The notes: a model not told the origin generated them from the letters alone. Numbered from the stretch's first letter, positions 14,793 to 23,918 are shown. The stretch: DNA of 64,000 nt from Sulfurimonas sp. (GCF_019429335.1 NZ_JAHYJB010000001.1:124001-188000), one strand, 5' to 3'. Made by a program: numbers and translations.

Positions 14793-15787
14793 GACTTGAG
14801 AATTTTCTAGCACTTACGCAAGCCAAGCTTGTAAATGAGCCATGTATAAGCAGCTTTGAAAACATTGTTTTTGAGGCTTCCAAAATAAAAAGAGGCGACC
14901 TTTTTTTTGCCTATGACTATGATGATATAGATTTGGCAGTTCAAAACGGTGCCTACTGCATTGTTTTTGATAAACCGACGGATGCCAAAGACAGTGAAAT
15001 AGCATGGATACATGCACGCAGCTTGGATTATGCACTTAAGAGATTGCTCCGCTTTAAGATAATAGAAAAAGAGATTACCGCTTACGAGTGCAACGAGATT
15101 GTTTTAAAACTATCGATGCAAATCACAACAGAGCCGAATTTATTAACACTGCATGGGGATTTAAAGTCTGTTTTCAACTCTCTTTGGAATGTTCAAAACA
15201 GAACAGTCATCCTTTTTAGCCCTGCCCTATGCGACAAAGAGATATTCGCAACAGTAAAAAAGATGCCAAATGCTCCTTTGGGCTCAATAGAGATTATGGA
15301 GCAGACTCTATTTGAAACATCATTTATATATGACAATATTTACTACGAGAGACAGCTTATATCGCCATTTTTTATTCCCTATCTAGAAGAACTGCTTCAC
15401 CTATATAAGTCGCTTAAGATTAACTACAAATTTAAAAAATTTACTCATATAGAACATTTTGAACCTGTATTTACAAACAAAAAATTTGAGATAAAAAACT
15501 TTGGAACAAGCGATAAAGTGCTTATTTTCGAGCCAAATGTCGAGCTGATAGATTCACAGATGCTTTTTTTAAAGCGACATGCTTCATGGGCAAACATAAT
15601 TTTCATAGCACCCTTAAGCATAAAGATACAAGAGCATGAGAAAAATATCTTTACATATAAAGGTGAAAAAGATATCATCAACATACTAAAAAGCAACAAC
15701 TTCAACTTTGCGCTGATAGTCGGTGTCGATAAAACTATATTAAATAAACCGCTATCCAACCAAACCCAGCTTACTATGGATTTTTAA
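14789..15787 (+). CDS. MurF/MurE N-terminus-like protein without the ligase core
   Basis: 332 residues. The first about 75 residues (SFENIVFEASKIKRGDLFFAYDYDD, then DLAVQNGAYCIVFDKP) resemble the UDP-MurNAc-binding domain of Mur ligases. The remainder shows neither the GTxGKT ATP loop nor other ligase motifs, so ligase activity is unlikely. It might bind a peptidoglycan precursor or be a diverged remnant with another role. It is translationally coupled to metG (ATGA overlap). Confidence 0.65.
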   Translation: MRLENFLALTQAKLVNEPCISSFENIVFEASKIKRGDLFFAYDYDDIDLAVQNGAYCIVFDKPTDAKDSEIAWIHARSLDYALKRLLRFKIIEKEITAYECNEIVLKLSMQITTEPNLLTLHGDLKSVFNSLWNVQNRTVILFSPALCDKEIFATVKKMPNAPLGSIEIMEQTLFETSFIYDNIYYERQLISPFFIPYLEELLHLYKSLKINYKFKKFTHIEHFEPVFTNKKFEIKNFGTSDKVLIFEPNVELIDSQMLFLKRHASWANIIFIAPLSIKIQEHEKNIFTYKGEKDIINILKSNNFNFALIVGVDKTILNKPLSNQTQLTMDF

Positions 15788-15803
15788 TTAAGGAAGCAAA
15801 AAA

Positions 15804-16937
15804 ATGAATAGAAGAGATTTTTTAACAACGGCAACAACAGCCTCTGCAGCACTTGCTTTGAGCGGATGTAATGATGGCAATCGTCAAGCTATCGACTACT
15901 CAAAGCATCCTGAACAAAAACAGAACGATGTAAAAAATGTATATGTAAATAGAAATAAAAAAAGTGTAATAAAACTCGCAACCAGTTGGCCTGGAAGCTT
16001 TCCTATCATGGGAGTCGGCGTTGAGAGATTGGCTGCTAGGCTAAAAGATATCAGTGGAGGCTCTTTAGAGGTGAAAATTTATCCAAAAAATGTACTTGTG
16101 CCTGACTTGGCAGTGTTTGACGCGTGTTCCAGCGGTCAAATAGACGCTTTTCACTCGGGCCCATACTACTGGAAGGGGAAAAACAGTGCGTTTTCTCTTT
16201 ACAGCGGTATCCCTTTTGGTTTTACGGCAGAGGAGATAAACTCTTGGATGCTTTATGGAGGCGGGCTTAGTCTCTGGAGAGAGCAGTACGCAAAATATAA
16301 TCTCCATCCGTTTATGGGTGGAAATACCAATATCCAAATGGGCGGATGGTTTAGAAAAAAGATTAACTCTCTTTCAGATATGAATGGACTTAAGATGCGC
16401 ATTCCTGGGCTTGGCGGAGAGGTCTTCTCAAAGATGGGAGTTAACTCCGTGCTTCTAAGTGCAGGAGAGATATATACTTCACTGGAGCGCGGTGTTATTG
16501 ATGCTACTGAGTGGGTTGGACCTGCGCTTGATATTAAGATGGGATTTTATAAGGTTGCACCGTTTTACTACTCAGGGTGGCATGAACCGGGCTCAATTCT
16601 TGAGCTTACCTTTAATAAACAGTTCTGGAACAAACTATCCTTTGAACATCAGAGTATGATTGAGGTAGCTTCGAGTGAGATGAACTCAAATATGACATAC
16701 GAATTTCACAACGAAAATATTCATGCGCTTAAAAAATTAAAAGAGCTGGATATAACTATCCTTCAATTTCCTCAAGATGTTATCGAAGCGGGAAAAGTAG
16801 CACTAAGGGATGTTATCAGTGAACTTGGCGAAAAAAACAGTGACTTTAAGAGGGTCTACGGCTCTATACAAAATCATCTTTCTCTCTCAAAAGAGTGGAG
16901 CGACGCAAGTCTTAGATATTTTTTAAATGCAAGGTGA
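15804..16937 (+). CDS. TRAP transporter substrate-binding protein (DctP/TakP type)
   Basis: 377 residues with AAGGAAG upstream of the ATG. The N-terminus has a twin-arginine motif (NRRDFLTT) and ends in LALSGC, which could be a lipobox, so the protein is probably Tat-exported and perhaps lipid-anchored. The mature part has the DctP pattern (KLATSWPGSFPIMGVGVERLA, QMGGWFRKKINSLSDMNGLKMRIPG, ATEWVGPALD). WFRK and RIPG carry the arginine expected to bind the carboxylate of an organic acid ligand. No DctQ/DctM membrane genes are adjacent, so its permease must be elsewhere. Confidence 0.9.
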   Translation: MNRRDFLTTATTASAALALSGCNDGNRQAIDYSKHPEQKQNDVKNVYVNRNKKSVIKLATSWPGSFPIMGVGVERLAARLKDISGGSLEVKIYPKNVLVPDLAVFDACSSGQIDAFHSGPYYWKGKNSAFSLYSGIPFGFTAEEINSWMLYGGGLSLWREQYAKYNLHPFMGGNTNIQMGGWFRKKINSLSDMNGLKMRIPGLGGEVFSKMGVNSVLLSAGEIYTSLERGVIDATEWVGPALDIKMGFYKVAPFYYSGWHEPGSILELTFNKQFWNKLSFEHQSMIEVASSEMNSNMTYEFHNENIHALKKLKELDITILQFPQDVIEAGKVALRDVISELGEKNSDFKRVYGSIQNHLSLSKEWSDASLRYFLNAR

Positions 16938-16985
16938 ACAATAAAGATGTATAATCGCATTTAAACTTGAGATAAAGAGATATCA

Positions 16986-18215
16986 GTGAAAATTTTACTA
17001 TTTGCCGCCGTTTTATTACAAAATCTGCTTTTTGCTTCTTTTAGCGCAAATATCATAGATGCAACTACTTCAAAGCCCATCAAAGATGCCACCGTAAGCA
17101 ATTCAAATTTTAGCGTAAAAAGTGATGCAGAGGGATTTTTTTCAATTGATAACGGCGAAAAAATCCTACATGTAAAAGCATGTGGATATAGACCATACAA
17201 AATAGAGAGCCAAGATGAAGATGCTACAATCAAGCTTGAACCGCTTATAGTAAAAGCGCTTTATCTAAGTTTTTGGCACACAAGCAATCAATCGCCTAAG
17301 CTTAGAGATATGTTAAAAATAATCGATGAGACAGAGGTAAATACCGTTGTTGTTGACGTTAAGAATGAATATGGACAGACATCATTTAAAACTTCTTTTG
17401 AGCAGGGCAACAGCTACGGCGCTCATAAAAGTATCATAAATAGAAACATAACAGAGTTTATGAAGTTGATGAAATCCAAAAATATCTACACTGTTGCCAG
17501 AGTTGTTACATTTAAAGATGAACTTCAAGCGATAAATAACCAAGATTACGCAATAAAAAGAGAAGATGGAACCATCTGGAGAAACCATGACAATATGGCT
17601 TGGGTAGACCCGTTTGACAAAAGAGCTCATAATTACACAATTTCAATAGCCGAAGAGGCCGCTAAAGTCGGGTTTAACGAGATAAACTTTGACTATATAC
17701 GTTTTCCGGCAAAAGATGGATTAAAATACTCGAAAGAGAGTACACAAGAAAACAGGATAAAAGCAATAAGTGATTTTTTAGCCTTAGCGCAAAAGAGACT
17801 TAGAAAATATGGAGTCTTTATCTCTGCTGATACGTACGGTAATATCTGCTGGACCGACGATGATAACAATATAGGTCAAACTATCAGCTCAATGGCCCAG
17901 CATGCGGACTATCTCGCACCAATGCTCTACCCTTCAGGGTTTGCCAGCGGCTCTTTTTCTTTAAAACATCCGTCTGATTATCCGCATGAAGTTATATACA
18001 AAAGCATAAAAAACATAGAGGATAGAATTGAGACAAAAAGAGTTAGACCGTGGCTACAGTACTTTAAAGATTACGCGCATACGAGAAGAGACTATAAAAA
18101 ATTTGAGATAAGAGAGCAAATCAGAGCTGTCGAGGATATAAACACAAGCGGTTGGATGATGTGGTCGCCATCTAGCAGATATCACATGGACTATTTTGTC
18201 AAAATAGACGAATAG
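16986..18215 (+). CDS. Secreted DUF4015 putative glycoside-hydrolase-like protein
   Basis: 409 residues from GTG with AAAGAGA upstream. A signal peptide (MKILLFAAVLLQNLLFA) is followed by a small beta-sandwich of the carboxypeptidase-regulatory type (about 20-80: IIDATTSKPIKDATVSNSNF...). A DUF4015 TIM-barrel-like domain follows (LYLSFWHTSN, VVVDVKNEYGQ, NEINFDYIRFPAKDG, WMMWSPSSRY). The family is related to glycoside hydrolases; the D/E-containing strands (VVDVKNE, NFDYIRFP) would hold the active site. The substrate is unknown. It converges with the YgjP-type gene, overlapping by 17 bases. Confidence 0.82.
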   Translation: MKILLFAAVLLQNLLFASFSANIIDATTSKPIKDATVSNSNFSVKSDAEGFFSIDNGEKILHVKACGYRPYKIESQDEDATIKLEPLIVKALYLSFWHTSNQSPKLRDMLKIIDETEVNTVVVDVKNEYGQTSFKTSFEQGNSYGAHKSIINRNITEFMKLMKSKNIYTVARVVTFKDELQAINNQDYAIKREDGTIWRNHDNMAWVDPFDKRAHNYTISIAEEAAKVGFNEINFDYIRFPAKDGLKYSKESTQENRIKAISDFLALAQKRLRKYGVFISADTYGNICWTDDDNNIGQTISSMAQHADYLAPMLYPSGFASGSFSLKHPSDYPHEVIYKSIKNIEDRIETKRVRPWLQYFKDYAHTRRDYKKFEIREQIRAVEDINTSGWMMWSPSSRYHMDYFVKIDE

Positions 18216-18861
18216 CCTTTAGCTCACGGTTGAGAGATTTTGCATCAGGTAAATAGCGCTCAACTAGTGAGTGGAATTTTTTTGAGTGATTCATATGAAC
18301 TAAGTGCGACAACTCATGTACTACTATAAAATCAATCAATTTTTTATCTATTTTAATTAACTCAATATTTAAAGTGATAACGCCCATTGAACTGCAACTG
18401 CCCCATCTGCTTCTCATTTTTCTGAATTTTATTTCACTAAAATCAAGCTCCATAATCCGTGAATAGTGCTCTACTCTTGGAATGAGGTAATTTTTTGCAT
18501 AATTTTTGTAAAATTTATCATAGCATTTTAAGACAGCCTCTGCATTTAAAACATCAACCCTCTCAAGCTCTTTTCTTAGCTCTTTCGCCTCATCAATATC
18601 TATGCTGAGTATCTCGCCAAAAAGCAGAACTTCATCCTCCATATTTATCTGCGGCTGCGGATTGTTTTGGATTTTTTGAAGCTGTTTTCTTATCCAAAGC
18701 TCTTTTTTTTCAAGAAGATTTCTGACATAATCTTCGGAGACATTTGATGTTTTAACGGTAATAAGCCCATTTCTCTTAACACTGATGTAGCTGTTTTTTA
18801 GAGCTCTATTACGTACATGCAGTATCTCTAAATCGTTAAAACTTATTTTACTGATACTCAA
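18199..18861 (-). CDS. YgjP-like metal-dependent hydrolase (DUF45/M48-like)
   Basis: 220 residues. Diagnostic features are RKMRSRWGSCSSMGVITLN and the zinc site HELSHLVHMNHSKKFH, with the two histidines and glutamate of HExxH plus a third histidine. The family is structurally related to metallopeptidases such as Wss1/minigluzincins, and members in E. coli are annotated as UTP pyrophosphatase or hydrolase. Its start overlaps the end of queC by 14 bases. Substrate unknown. Confidence 0.88.
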   Translation of the reverse strand: MSISKISFNDLEILHVRNRALKNSYISVKRNGLITVKTSNVSEDYVRNLLEKKELWIRKQLQKIQNNPQPQINMEDEVLLFGEILSIDIDEAKELRKELERVDVLNAEAVLKCYDKFYKNYAKNYLIPRVEHYSRIMELDFSEIKFRKMRSRWGSCSSMGVITLNIELIKIDKKLIDFIVVHELSHLVHMNHSKKFHSLVERYLPDAKSLNRELKAIRLF

Positions 18862-19522
18862 TTGGATCTTTTACTCCGGCAAGTTTAAAGCCGTTTAATC
18901 TCAGGCGGCAGCTGTCACAAACACCGCAAGCACTCTCTTCATTTTTATAGCAGCTCCAAGTATGGCGCAGCGGAACGTTTAGCTCAAGTGCGTACTGTAC
19001 GATTTGTGATTTTTTAAGATGCACCAGAGGCATATAAATCTCTATCTTTGTCTCATCTTTTGTTCCTAGGTTGATGCTCTCTTGCATACTTTTAATGTAA
19101 GATTCCCTGCAATCAGGATATCCGCTGCTGTCTTCTTCTACTACGCCTATGCTTATAATCTCAGCAGACTCTTTTTCCGCAATAGCAGCCGCAATACTTA
19201 AAAATATGCCGTTTCTAAATGGAACGTAAGTTACAGGAACACCCTCTTCGATGCCATTTATCGGCACCTCTATGTTTTTATCGGTAAGCGCAGAAGCCCC
19301 TATTTGAGAGAAGAAATCCAAATCCAAAACATACCTGTTTATAACACCAAGATCATCACAGACTGCATGAAAACATGAGAGCTCTTTTGTTTGCGTTCTT
19401 TGCGCATAGTTAAAATGCACAGCCACTATGTCATATCCATCTTTTTGCACCATATAGGCACTAAGCGTAGAGTCCATGCCCCCGCTCATAATACAAACTG
19501 CTTTTTTATTTTCTAAAATCAT
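18848..19522 (-). CDS. queC: 7-cyano-7-deazaguanine synthase QueC
   Basis: 224 residues. It has an ATP pyrophosphatase loop at the N-terminus (MSGGMDSTLSAYM), the VPFRNGIFLSIAAAIAE segment at about 94-110 and a C-terminal four-cysteine zinc site (CYKNEESACGVCDSC). QueC makes preQ0 from 7-carboxy-7-deazaguanine in queuosine biosynthesis. The first gene of its operon, transcribed with the YgjP-type gene. Confidence 0.96.
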   Translation of the reverse strand: MILENKKAVCIMSGGMDSTLSAYMVQKDGYDIVAVHFNYAQRTQTKELSCFHAVCDDLGVINRYVLDLDFFSQIGASALTDKNIEVPINGIEEGVPVTYVPFRNGIFLSIAAAIAEKESAEIISIGVVEEDSSGYPDCRESYIKSMQESINLGTKDETKIEIYMPLVHLKKSQIVQYALELNVPLRHTWSCYKNEESACGVCDSCRLRLNGFKLAGVKDPIEYQ

Positions 19523-19604
19523 AAAACAATTTTAACATAATATTTTAATCTTCATTGAAAGAATTAAGCAATATAATTGCCGGATATATAAAAAAGGAGA
19601 AGAT

Positions 19605-19784
19605 ATGAATGTTTCATCTTCCACAGCAGCCGCTCCAAGTTCAACTCATATAGAAGTTATGAAAAAGGCTATGGAGACACAAGAGCAGCAGGTTTTAAAA
19701 ATATTAGAGGGTTCTGCGGAGCAGTCTCAAAAGGTTGCGGCACAAAAAACAGGCATCGGAAATAATTTAAACATTGCCGGCTAA
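19605..19784 (+). CDS. YjfB-like putative motility peptide (59 aa)
   Basis: A 59-residue frame with an excellent AAGGAGA site four to five bases before the ATG and a TATAAT at 19572-19577. The pattern matches the YjfB motility family: a serine/alanine-rich start (MNVSSSTAAA), a helix with MKKAMETQEQQVLKILE, and a terminal GIGNNLNIAG like the family's G-x-N-x-D-I-x-A ending. These peptides are found with flagellar or motility genes in Bacillus and Campylobacterota; their action is unknown. It stands alone between queC (divergent) and ybeY. Confidence 0.75.
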   Translation: MNVSSSTAAAPSSTHIEVMKKAMETQEQQVLKILEGSAEQSQKVAAQKTGIGNNLNIAG

Positions 19785-19846
19785 TATACATGTATAAAAT
19801 AGTGATTAAGTTCACTTATTTTATACAATAACCCCTCCACATTTGG

Positions 19847-19852
19847 TATAAT
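19847..19852 (+). promoter_or_regulatory. -10 box immediately before ybeY
   Basis: TATAAT ends only seven bases before the ybeY ATG, with no ribosome site between. Transcription would begin at or one base before the start codon, giving a leaderless message if this promoter is used. Confidence 0.5.
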
Positions 19853-19859
19853 CTCGCCT

Positions 19860-20279
19860 ATGATTGAACTTGACAATAGAACCTCATTACAACTAAACAC
19901 AGACACCATTGAAGCAATTGCCGACTCTCTTACAGATAAAGAGATAGAGCTTATTATCACCGACGCGAATGAGATGAGAGAGATAAACAGAACTCATCGT
20001 AATATTGACAAAGCTACAGATGTTTTAAGCTTTCCTTACGAAGAGATGCCTATGAGCCCGCTGGGAAGTATAGTTATCTGCTCTTCGCATATAGAAGAAA
20101 AAGCTAAAGAGCTTGGTCATGCTCAAAGTGACGAGTTTGCCCTTCTTTTTATTCACGGTCTGCTTCATCTTCTAGGATACGACCATGAAGTTGACAATGG
20201 AGAGATGAGAGAAGAGGAAGCAGGTTTAATCAAAAAATTCAATCTGCCTCAAAGCCTAATAATCAGAAACCAAGGATAA
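19860..20279 (+). CDS. ybeY: Endoribonuclease YbeY
   Basis: 139 residues with the zinc motif HGLLHLLGYDH, the upstream TDVLSFPYEEMP segment and LGSIVICS, diagnostic of YbeY. It is a single-strand RNase needed for 16S rRNA 3' maturation and ribosome quality control. No Shine-Dalgarno sequence precedes the ATG, and a TATAAT lies only seven bases away. The antiporter gene follows after six bases. Confidence 0.95.
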   Translation: MIELDNRTSLQLNTDTIEAIADSLTDKEIELIITDANEMREINRTHRNIDKATDVLSFPYEEMPMSPLGSIVICSSHIEEKAKELGHAQSDEFALLFIHGLLHLLGYDHEVDNGEMREEEAGLIKKFNLPQSLIIRNQG

Positions 20280-20285
20280 ACTTTA

Positions 20286-21212
20286 ATGGATTTTATAATT
20301 TTTACAGCCGCAATGGCGGCACTTGTATATGGGGCAGGCTTTGTTATAAAAGAGTCTGAGAGAATAGCCCTGCACTTTAATATATCACACTTTGTTATCG
20401 GTGCAACACTCGTAGCATTCGGTACATCAATGCCTGAGATGGCAGCGTCAATGATGGCATCGTATGCCGGTAAAAGCGATATAGCTGTTGCAAACGTAGT
20501 TGGTAGTAATATATTTAACATAGTGCTAATCTTGGGAATTGTACTTTTGGTCTCTAAAAGCATGCATCCAAAGAGAAATCTATTTGAGAGAGACGGCGCA
20601 TGGGTTATTGTTCCTGTTATTATTTTTATGATAATGATTCAAGACGGGATTATAAGCAGAAGCGATGGTTTATTATATCTTTTAATTATGGTCTCATATC
20701 TGATATTTCTCTTTACGGGCTCAAAAGATGATTTAGAGGGAGGAATTGACGAAGATTTAATAAAAGAGAAGTTTAATTGGACAAAGACCATTATGCTTCT
20801 GGCTGTAGGGTTCCTCCTGACAATTGGCGGTGCAAATTTCGTTGTTGAGAGCGGAACAAACATAGCTAGAATTTTTGGTGTCAGCGAGTGGATAATAGGT
20901 CTTTTTCTTATTGCGCTTGGAACATCGCTTCCAGAACTTGTAGTCTCTTTGGTTGCTATCAAGAATGGTAATGCAGAGATGAGTATAGGAAACGTAATAG
21001 GCTCAAATATTGCAAACCTTTCGATGGTTTTAGGGGCAGCATCGCTTATAAATCCGCTAACGATAGACTTGGATGCCACTAAATTTGATGTTTATATAAT
21101 GGTTGCCGCATCTTTGACACTTCTGTTTATATTGGCTAACAAACTTTATAACAAAGCAGGTGCAATATTTTTACTCACAATATTGGCTCTTTTTATTCTA
21201 AACACTTTTTGA
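20286..21212 (+). CDS. Calcium/sodium antiporter family protein (CaCA, YrbG-like)
   Basis: 308 residues with about ten membrane helices and two inverted alpha repeats, each with the exchanger signature: GATLVAFGTSMPEMAASM at about 39-56 with NVVGSNIFNI, and GLFLIALGTSLPELVVS at about 205-221 with NVIGSNIANL. The glutamates in the two PE motifs bind the cation. A short cytosolic loop (about 135-165) separates the halves. It likely exports Ca2+ or a similar cation in exchange for Na+ or H+. Cotranscribed with ybeY. Confidence 0.9.
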   Translation: MDFIIFTAAMAALVYGAGFVIKESERIALHFNISHFVIGATLVAFGTSMPEMAASMMASYAGKSDIAVANVVGSNIFNIVLILGIVLLVSKSMHPKRNLFERDGAWVIVPVIIFMIMIQDGIISRSDGLLYLLIMVSYLIFLFTGSKDDLEGGIDEDLIKEKFNWTKTIMLLAVGFLLTIGGANFVVESGTNIARIFGVSEWIIGLFLIALGTSLPELVVSLVAIKNGNAEMSIGNVIGSNIANLSMVLGAASLINPLTIDLDATKFDVYIMVAASLTLLFILANKLYNKAGAIFLLTILALFILNTF

Positions 21213-21253
21213 TTTTTTTACAATCTTAGGGTAAGTTCTGAGATTGTATATAT

Positions 21254-23041
21254 TTACTGCTTGATATATCCAGTCTCTAAGAGCTTGTTATATATTTTTG
21301 ATACGATATCTCCGGTAGCAGCACCGCCATGTCCGCCGTGCTCAACCATCGCAACAACTACATACTGAGGCTTATCAAACGGACCGTATGAGGCAAACCA
21401 AGCGTGTGAACGCGTATAGTACTCCATCTCATGCTCTAGTTCTCTCTCTTTTATGTCCTGTAAAATACCGACCACCTGCGCAGTACCGGTCTTTCCTGCA
21501 ATTTTAACTTTTGTTCTAATATAGTTTGTTCCTGTTCCGCCTGGAGAGTTGCAAACTTCATACATCGCCCTTTGAATCGTTGCTATTTTGCTTAATTCAT
21601 CTTCGTTAAGCACATCTTGCAACTCAGGCTCAACAACTTTATCCCCTATCATGCTTGCAAAATAGGGACGAGGAAGCTTAGATGTCGCCATTAGGGCGGT
21701 AAATTGGGCAATCTGCATTGGAGTGGTTAAGAAATCACCCTGCCCGATTGATGTATTGACAGTTTCGCCGATAAACCACGGTTTATTATATTTCAATCTT
21801 TTCCACTCTCGTGATGGAATGGTGCCTATAAATTCATTTGGTAAGTCGACTCCTGTTTTTTTGCCAAGTCCGTATCTCATAAATCCGTCACTCATTTTTT
21901 TAATGCCAAGCTGAATACTGCCTTTATAAAAAAAATCATCGCAACTCTCTCTTATTGCCTTTTTTATATCCACACTTCCGTGTCCATCTTTTTTCCAGCA
22001 TCTAAACACCCTTGTACCAAGTGGCATTGATCCTGTACAGTATGTATTCCAGTTGGGGCCGATTTCAGGCGAAGCAATATATATTAAACCAAGTCCTGTT
22101 TTTATAACTGAACCGGGAGGATAAAGTCCGTGAATAAGTTTGTTTGTAAAAGGCTTATCAAGGCTGCTGGAGAGCTTGTTCCACACTTCATTACTTATGC
22201 CTGATACAAATGTGTTTATGTCATACTCTGGGAAACTGCTTGCTGATAAAATAGCACCGTCTACTCCCATTACTACTACCGCACCCGCCTTTCCCTTGAA
22301 TAGGGTTGAGATATATTTTTGAAGTTCAATATCTATGTTAAGAGTCAGTTTTCTGTCCTCAGAAGCTTTTTTATATGAGAACTCTTCCACCTCTTGATTA
22401 TTTGCATTTACTTTTATCTCACGCTCTCCGGCTAGTCCTTGAAGATATTCGTTATAGTAATTCTCTATTCCTGTTTTTCCCGTATATCCTATCAGCTTTT
22501 TAAGTTCATCATTTATGATGTCATTTTTGTTGGCACGTCCTACATATCCGATAGAGTGGGCACCCACTTCATTATATGGGTAATATCTCTTTGGCGAAGA
22601 GACTATGTTTATATTTTCTCTTAGATTTAGTACGGAGTAAATCGGCATAATCTCCTCATAAGAGACAAACTCAACTATGTCAATGAAGTTATGGTTGTAG
22701 TATGAATCAGCTTTTTTATAATCTTTAACCATTTTTTCTCTGTCTAAATTTGGCAGCAAAGCTATAATCGTATCCATCTCAGACTCAAAGATATGTTGAT
22801 TTTTTTTAAGTCCAAGATGCGGAGCCAACTGTATCTTAAAACCAAGTTTATTAATCGCAATAGGTCTGTTGTTTATATCTACAATCTCTCCTCTAACCGG
22901 TGCGATCTGCTCAATTTTAATTGTGTTGTTGTAAGAGAGTTTCTCATAGTAGGTGTTTGATTCTACAGAGAGCATAAAAACTCTTACCAAAAGAGCCAGC
23001 CACGTTGCTATAAACACAAAAAGTATAAATTTTATTTTCAC
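21254..23041 (-). CDS. mrdA: Penicillin-binding protein 2 (elongasome transpeptidase)
   Basis: 595 residues. A cytosolic tip and one membrane anchor (about 4-24) precede the PBP dimerisation domain, and the transpeptidase motifs follow: S311-V-I-K314 (PPGSVIKTG), S366-C-D368 and K517-T-G519. The TKR-like and QIAPVRGEIVD starts are typical of PBP2/MrdA. It cross-links peptidoglycan during rod elongation with RodA and MreBCD. It overlaps the MreD-like gene upstream by four bases, as in classical mre-mrd clusters. Confidence 0.95.
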   Translation of the reverse strand: MKIKFILFVFIATWLALLVRVFMLSVESNTYYEKLSYNNTIKIEQIAPVRGEIVDINNRPIAINKLGFKIQLAPHLGLKKNQHIFESEMDTIIALLPNLDREKMVKDYKKADSYYNHNFIDIVEFVSYEEIMPIYSVLNLRENINIVSSPKRYYPYNEVGAHSIGYVGRANKNDIINDELKKLIGYTGKTGIENYYNEYLQGLAGEREIKVNANNQEVEEFSYKKASEDRKLTLNIDIELQKYISTLFKGKAGAVVVMGVDGAILSASSFPEYDINTFVSGISNEVWNKLSSSLDKPFTNKLIHGLYPPGSVIKTGLGLIYIASPEIGPNWNTYCTGSMPLGTRVFRCWKKDGHGSVDIKKAIRESCDDFFYKGSIQLGIKKMSDGFMRYGLGKKTGVDLPNEFIGTIPSREWKRLKYNKPWFIGETVNTSIGQGDFLTTPMQIAQFTALMATSKLPRPYFASMIGDKVVEPELQDVLNEDELSKIATIQRAMYEVCNSPGGTGTNYIRTKVKIAGKTGTAQVVGILQDIKERELEHEMEYYTRSHAWFASYGPFDKPQYVVVAMVEHGGHGGAATGDIVSKIYNKLLETGYIKQ

Positions 23042-23490
23042 AATATGCTCATTATTAAAAACTCAATTGCTATGTAATATATAACATAGTAGTCTATGCT
23101 TGGCTCTGGGAGCAAAAATACACTTGATAAAACAGAGTGAAAAACAAAAAAGCCGATATATACTAATATTACACTCAGCAATTTTATACATGAATTACAA
23201 CCTAGGCTCTGAGTGATTTTTGGCATAACATATCTGTAGATAACGGCAAAATATATAACGGTACTAAAGAGAACATATCCATTTTCTGCCTCAAAAAGAA
23301 GCAGACAGGCAGATATTAAAAAAAGTGAAACAGGGTCCTCTTTTTTCAGCGCTTTGGAAAAATAGATAAACAGAATGGATAATAGTGGCGGAAGAAACAG
23401 ATATATCCCGCTTAATGCCGTATACAGAAGAAATGCAACAACATATAGATATGGTGCTAAAGGGTTTTTATAAGAGATACTTCGTTGCAT
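23038..23490 (-). CDS. MreD-like small membrane protein
   Basis: 150 residues with four or five membrane helices and short loops (SGIYLFLPPLL, FEAENGYVLFSTVIYF). No strong motif is visible, but its size, topology and position directly before mrdA (ATGA-type overlap) fit the shape-determining protein MreD, which is poorly conserved. Its start overlaps the acetyltransferase gene by 34 bases and lacks a clear ribosome site, so translation probably depends on the upstream gene. Confidence 0.65.
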   Translation of the reverse strand: MQRSISYKNPLAPYLYVVAFLLYTALSGIYLFLPPLLSILFIYFSKALKKEDPVSLFLISACLLLFEAENGYVLFSTVIYFAVIYRYVMPKITQSLGCNSCIKLLSVILVYIGFFVFHSVLSSVFLLPEPSIDYYVIYYIAIEFLIMSIL

Positions 23491-23918
23491 ACTGGAAAGT
23501 GCTTACATTTAATACAGTCAGCCCAAATTTTATGTTCAGGAAGCGACTCTTTCGGAATTTCAACAAACCCAAGTTTTTCAAAAAAAGATTGTCTATAAGT
23601 TAGGCTGAGAACTTTTTGAAGCCCAAGCATACTAGCCTCTTCTATCGCCTTGGCAATCAGACTCTGCCCTATTCCCGTTCCTCGTCTGCCCTCTTTTACA
23701 ACAAGAGATCTAATCTCAGCTAGTGCCGGTGTATGAATGTGAAGAGCGCAAAATCCTACTATTTCGCCGTCCTCTTTTGCAAGTATGTAAGATCTTATGT
23801 TTGTTGCTATCTCATCAGAACTTCTTGCAAGAATAACTCCTGCTTCAACTTCAGAAATAACAAGCTTTTGCATATTTTCTATATCAGACAATCTGGCTTT
23901 TGTTAATTCAACGCTCAT
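23457..23918 (-). CDS. GNAT acetyltransferase, likely short N-acetylglutamate synthase
   Basis: 153 residues, one GNAT domain with the acetyl-CoA loop EGRRGTGIGQSL (about 76-87), preceded by AEIRSLVV, and followed by SLTYRQSFFEKLGF. A C-terminal cysteine cluster (CIKCKHFPVC) is unusual. The layout matches the C-terminal domain of ArgA and the stand-alone N-acetylglutamate synthase described in Campylobacter (ArgO). It would start arginine biosynthesis from glutamate. The gene overlaps engB by four bases. The enzymatic assignment is inferred. Confidence 0.72.
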   Translation of the reverse strand: MSVELTKARLSDIENMQKLVISEVEAGVILARSSDEIATNIRSYILAKEDGEIVGFCALHIHTPALAEIRSLVVKEGRRGTGIGQSLIAKAIEEASMLGLQKVLSLTYRQSFFEKLGFVEIPKESLPEHKIWADCIKCKHFPVCNEVSLIKTL

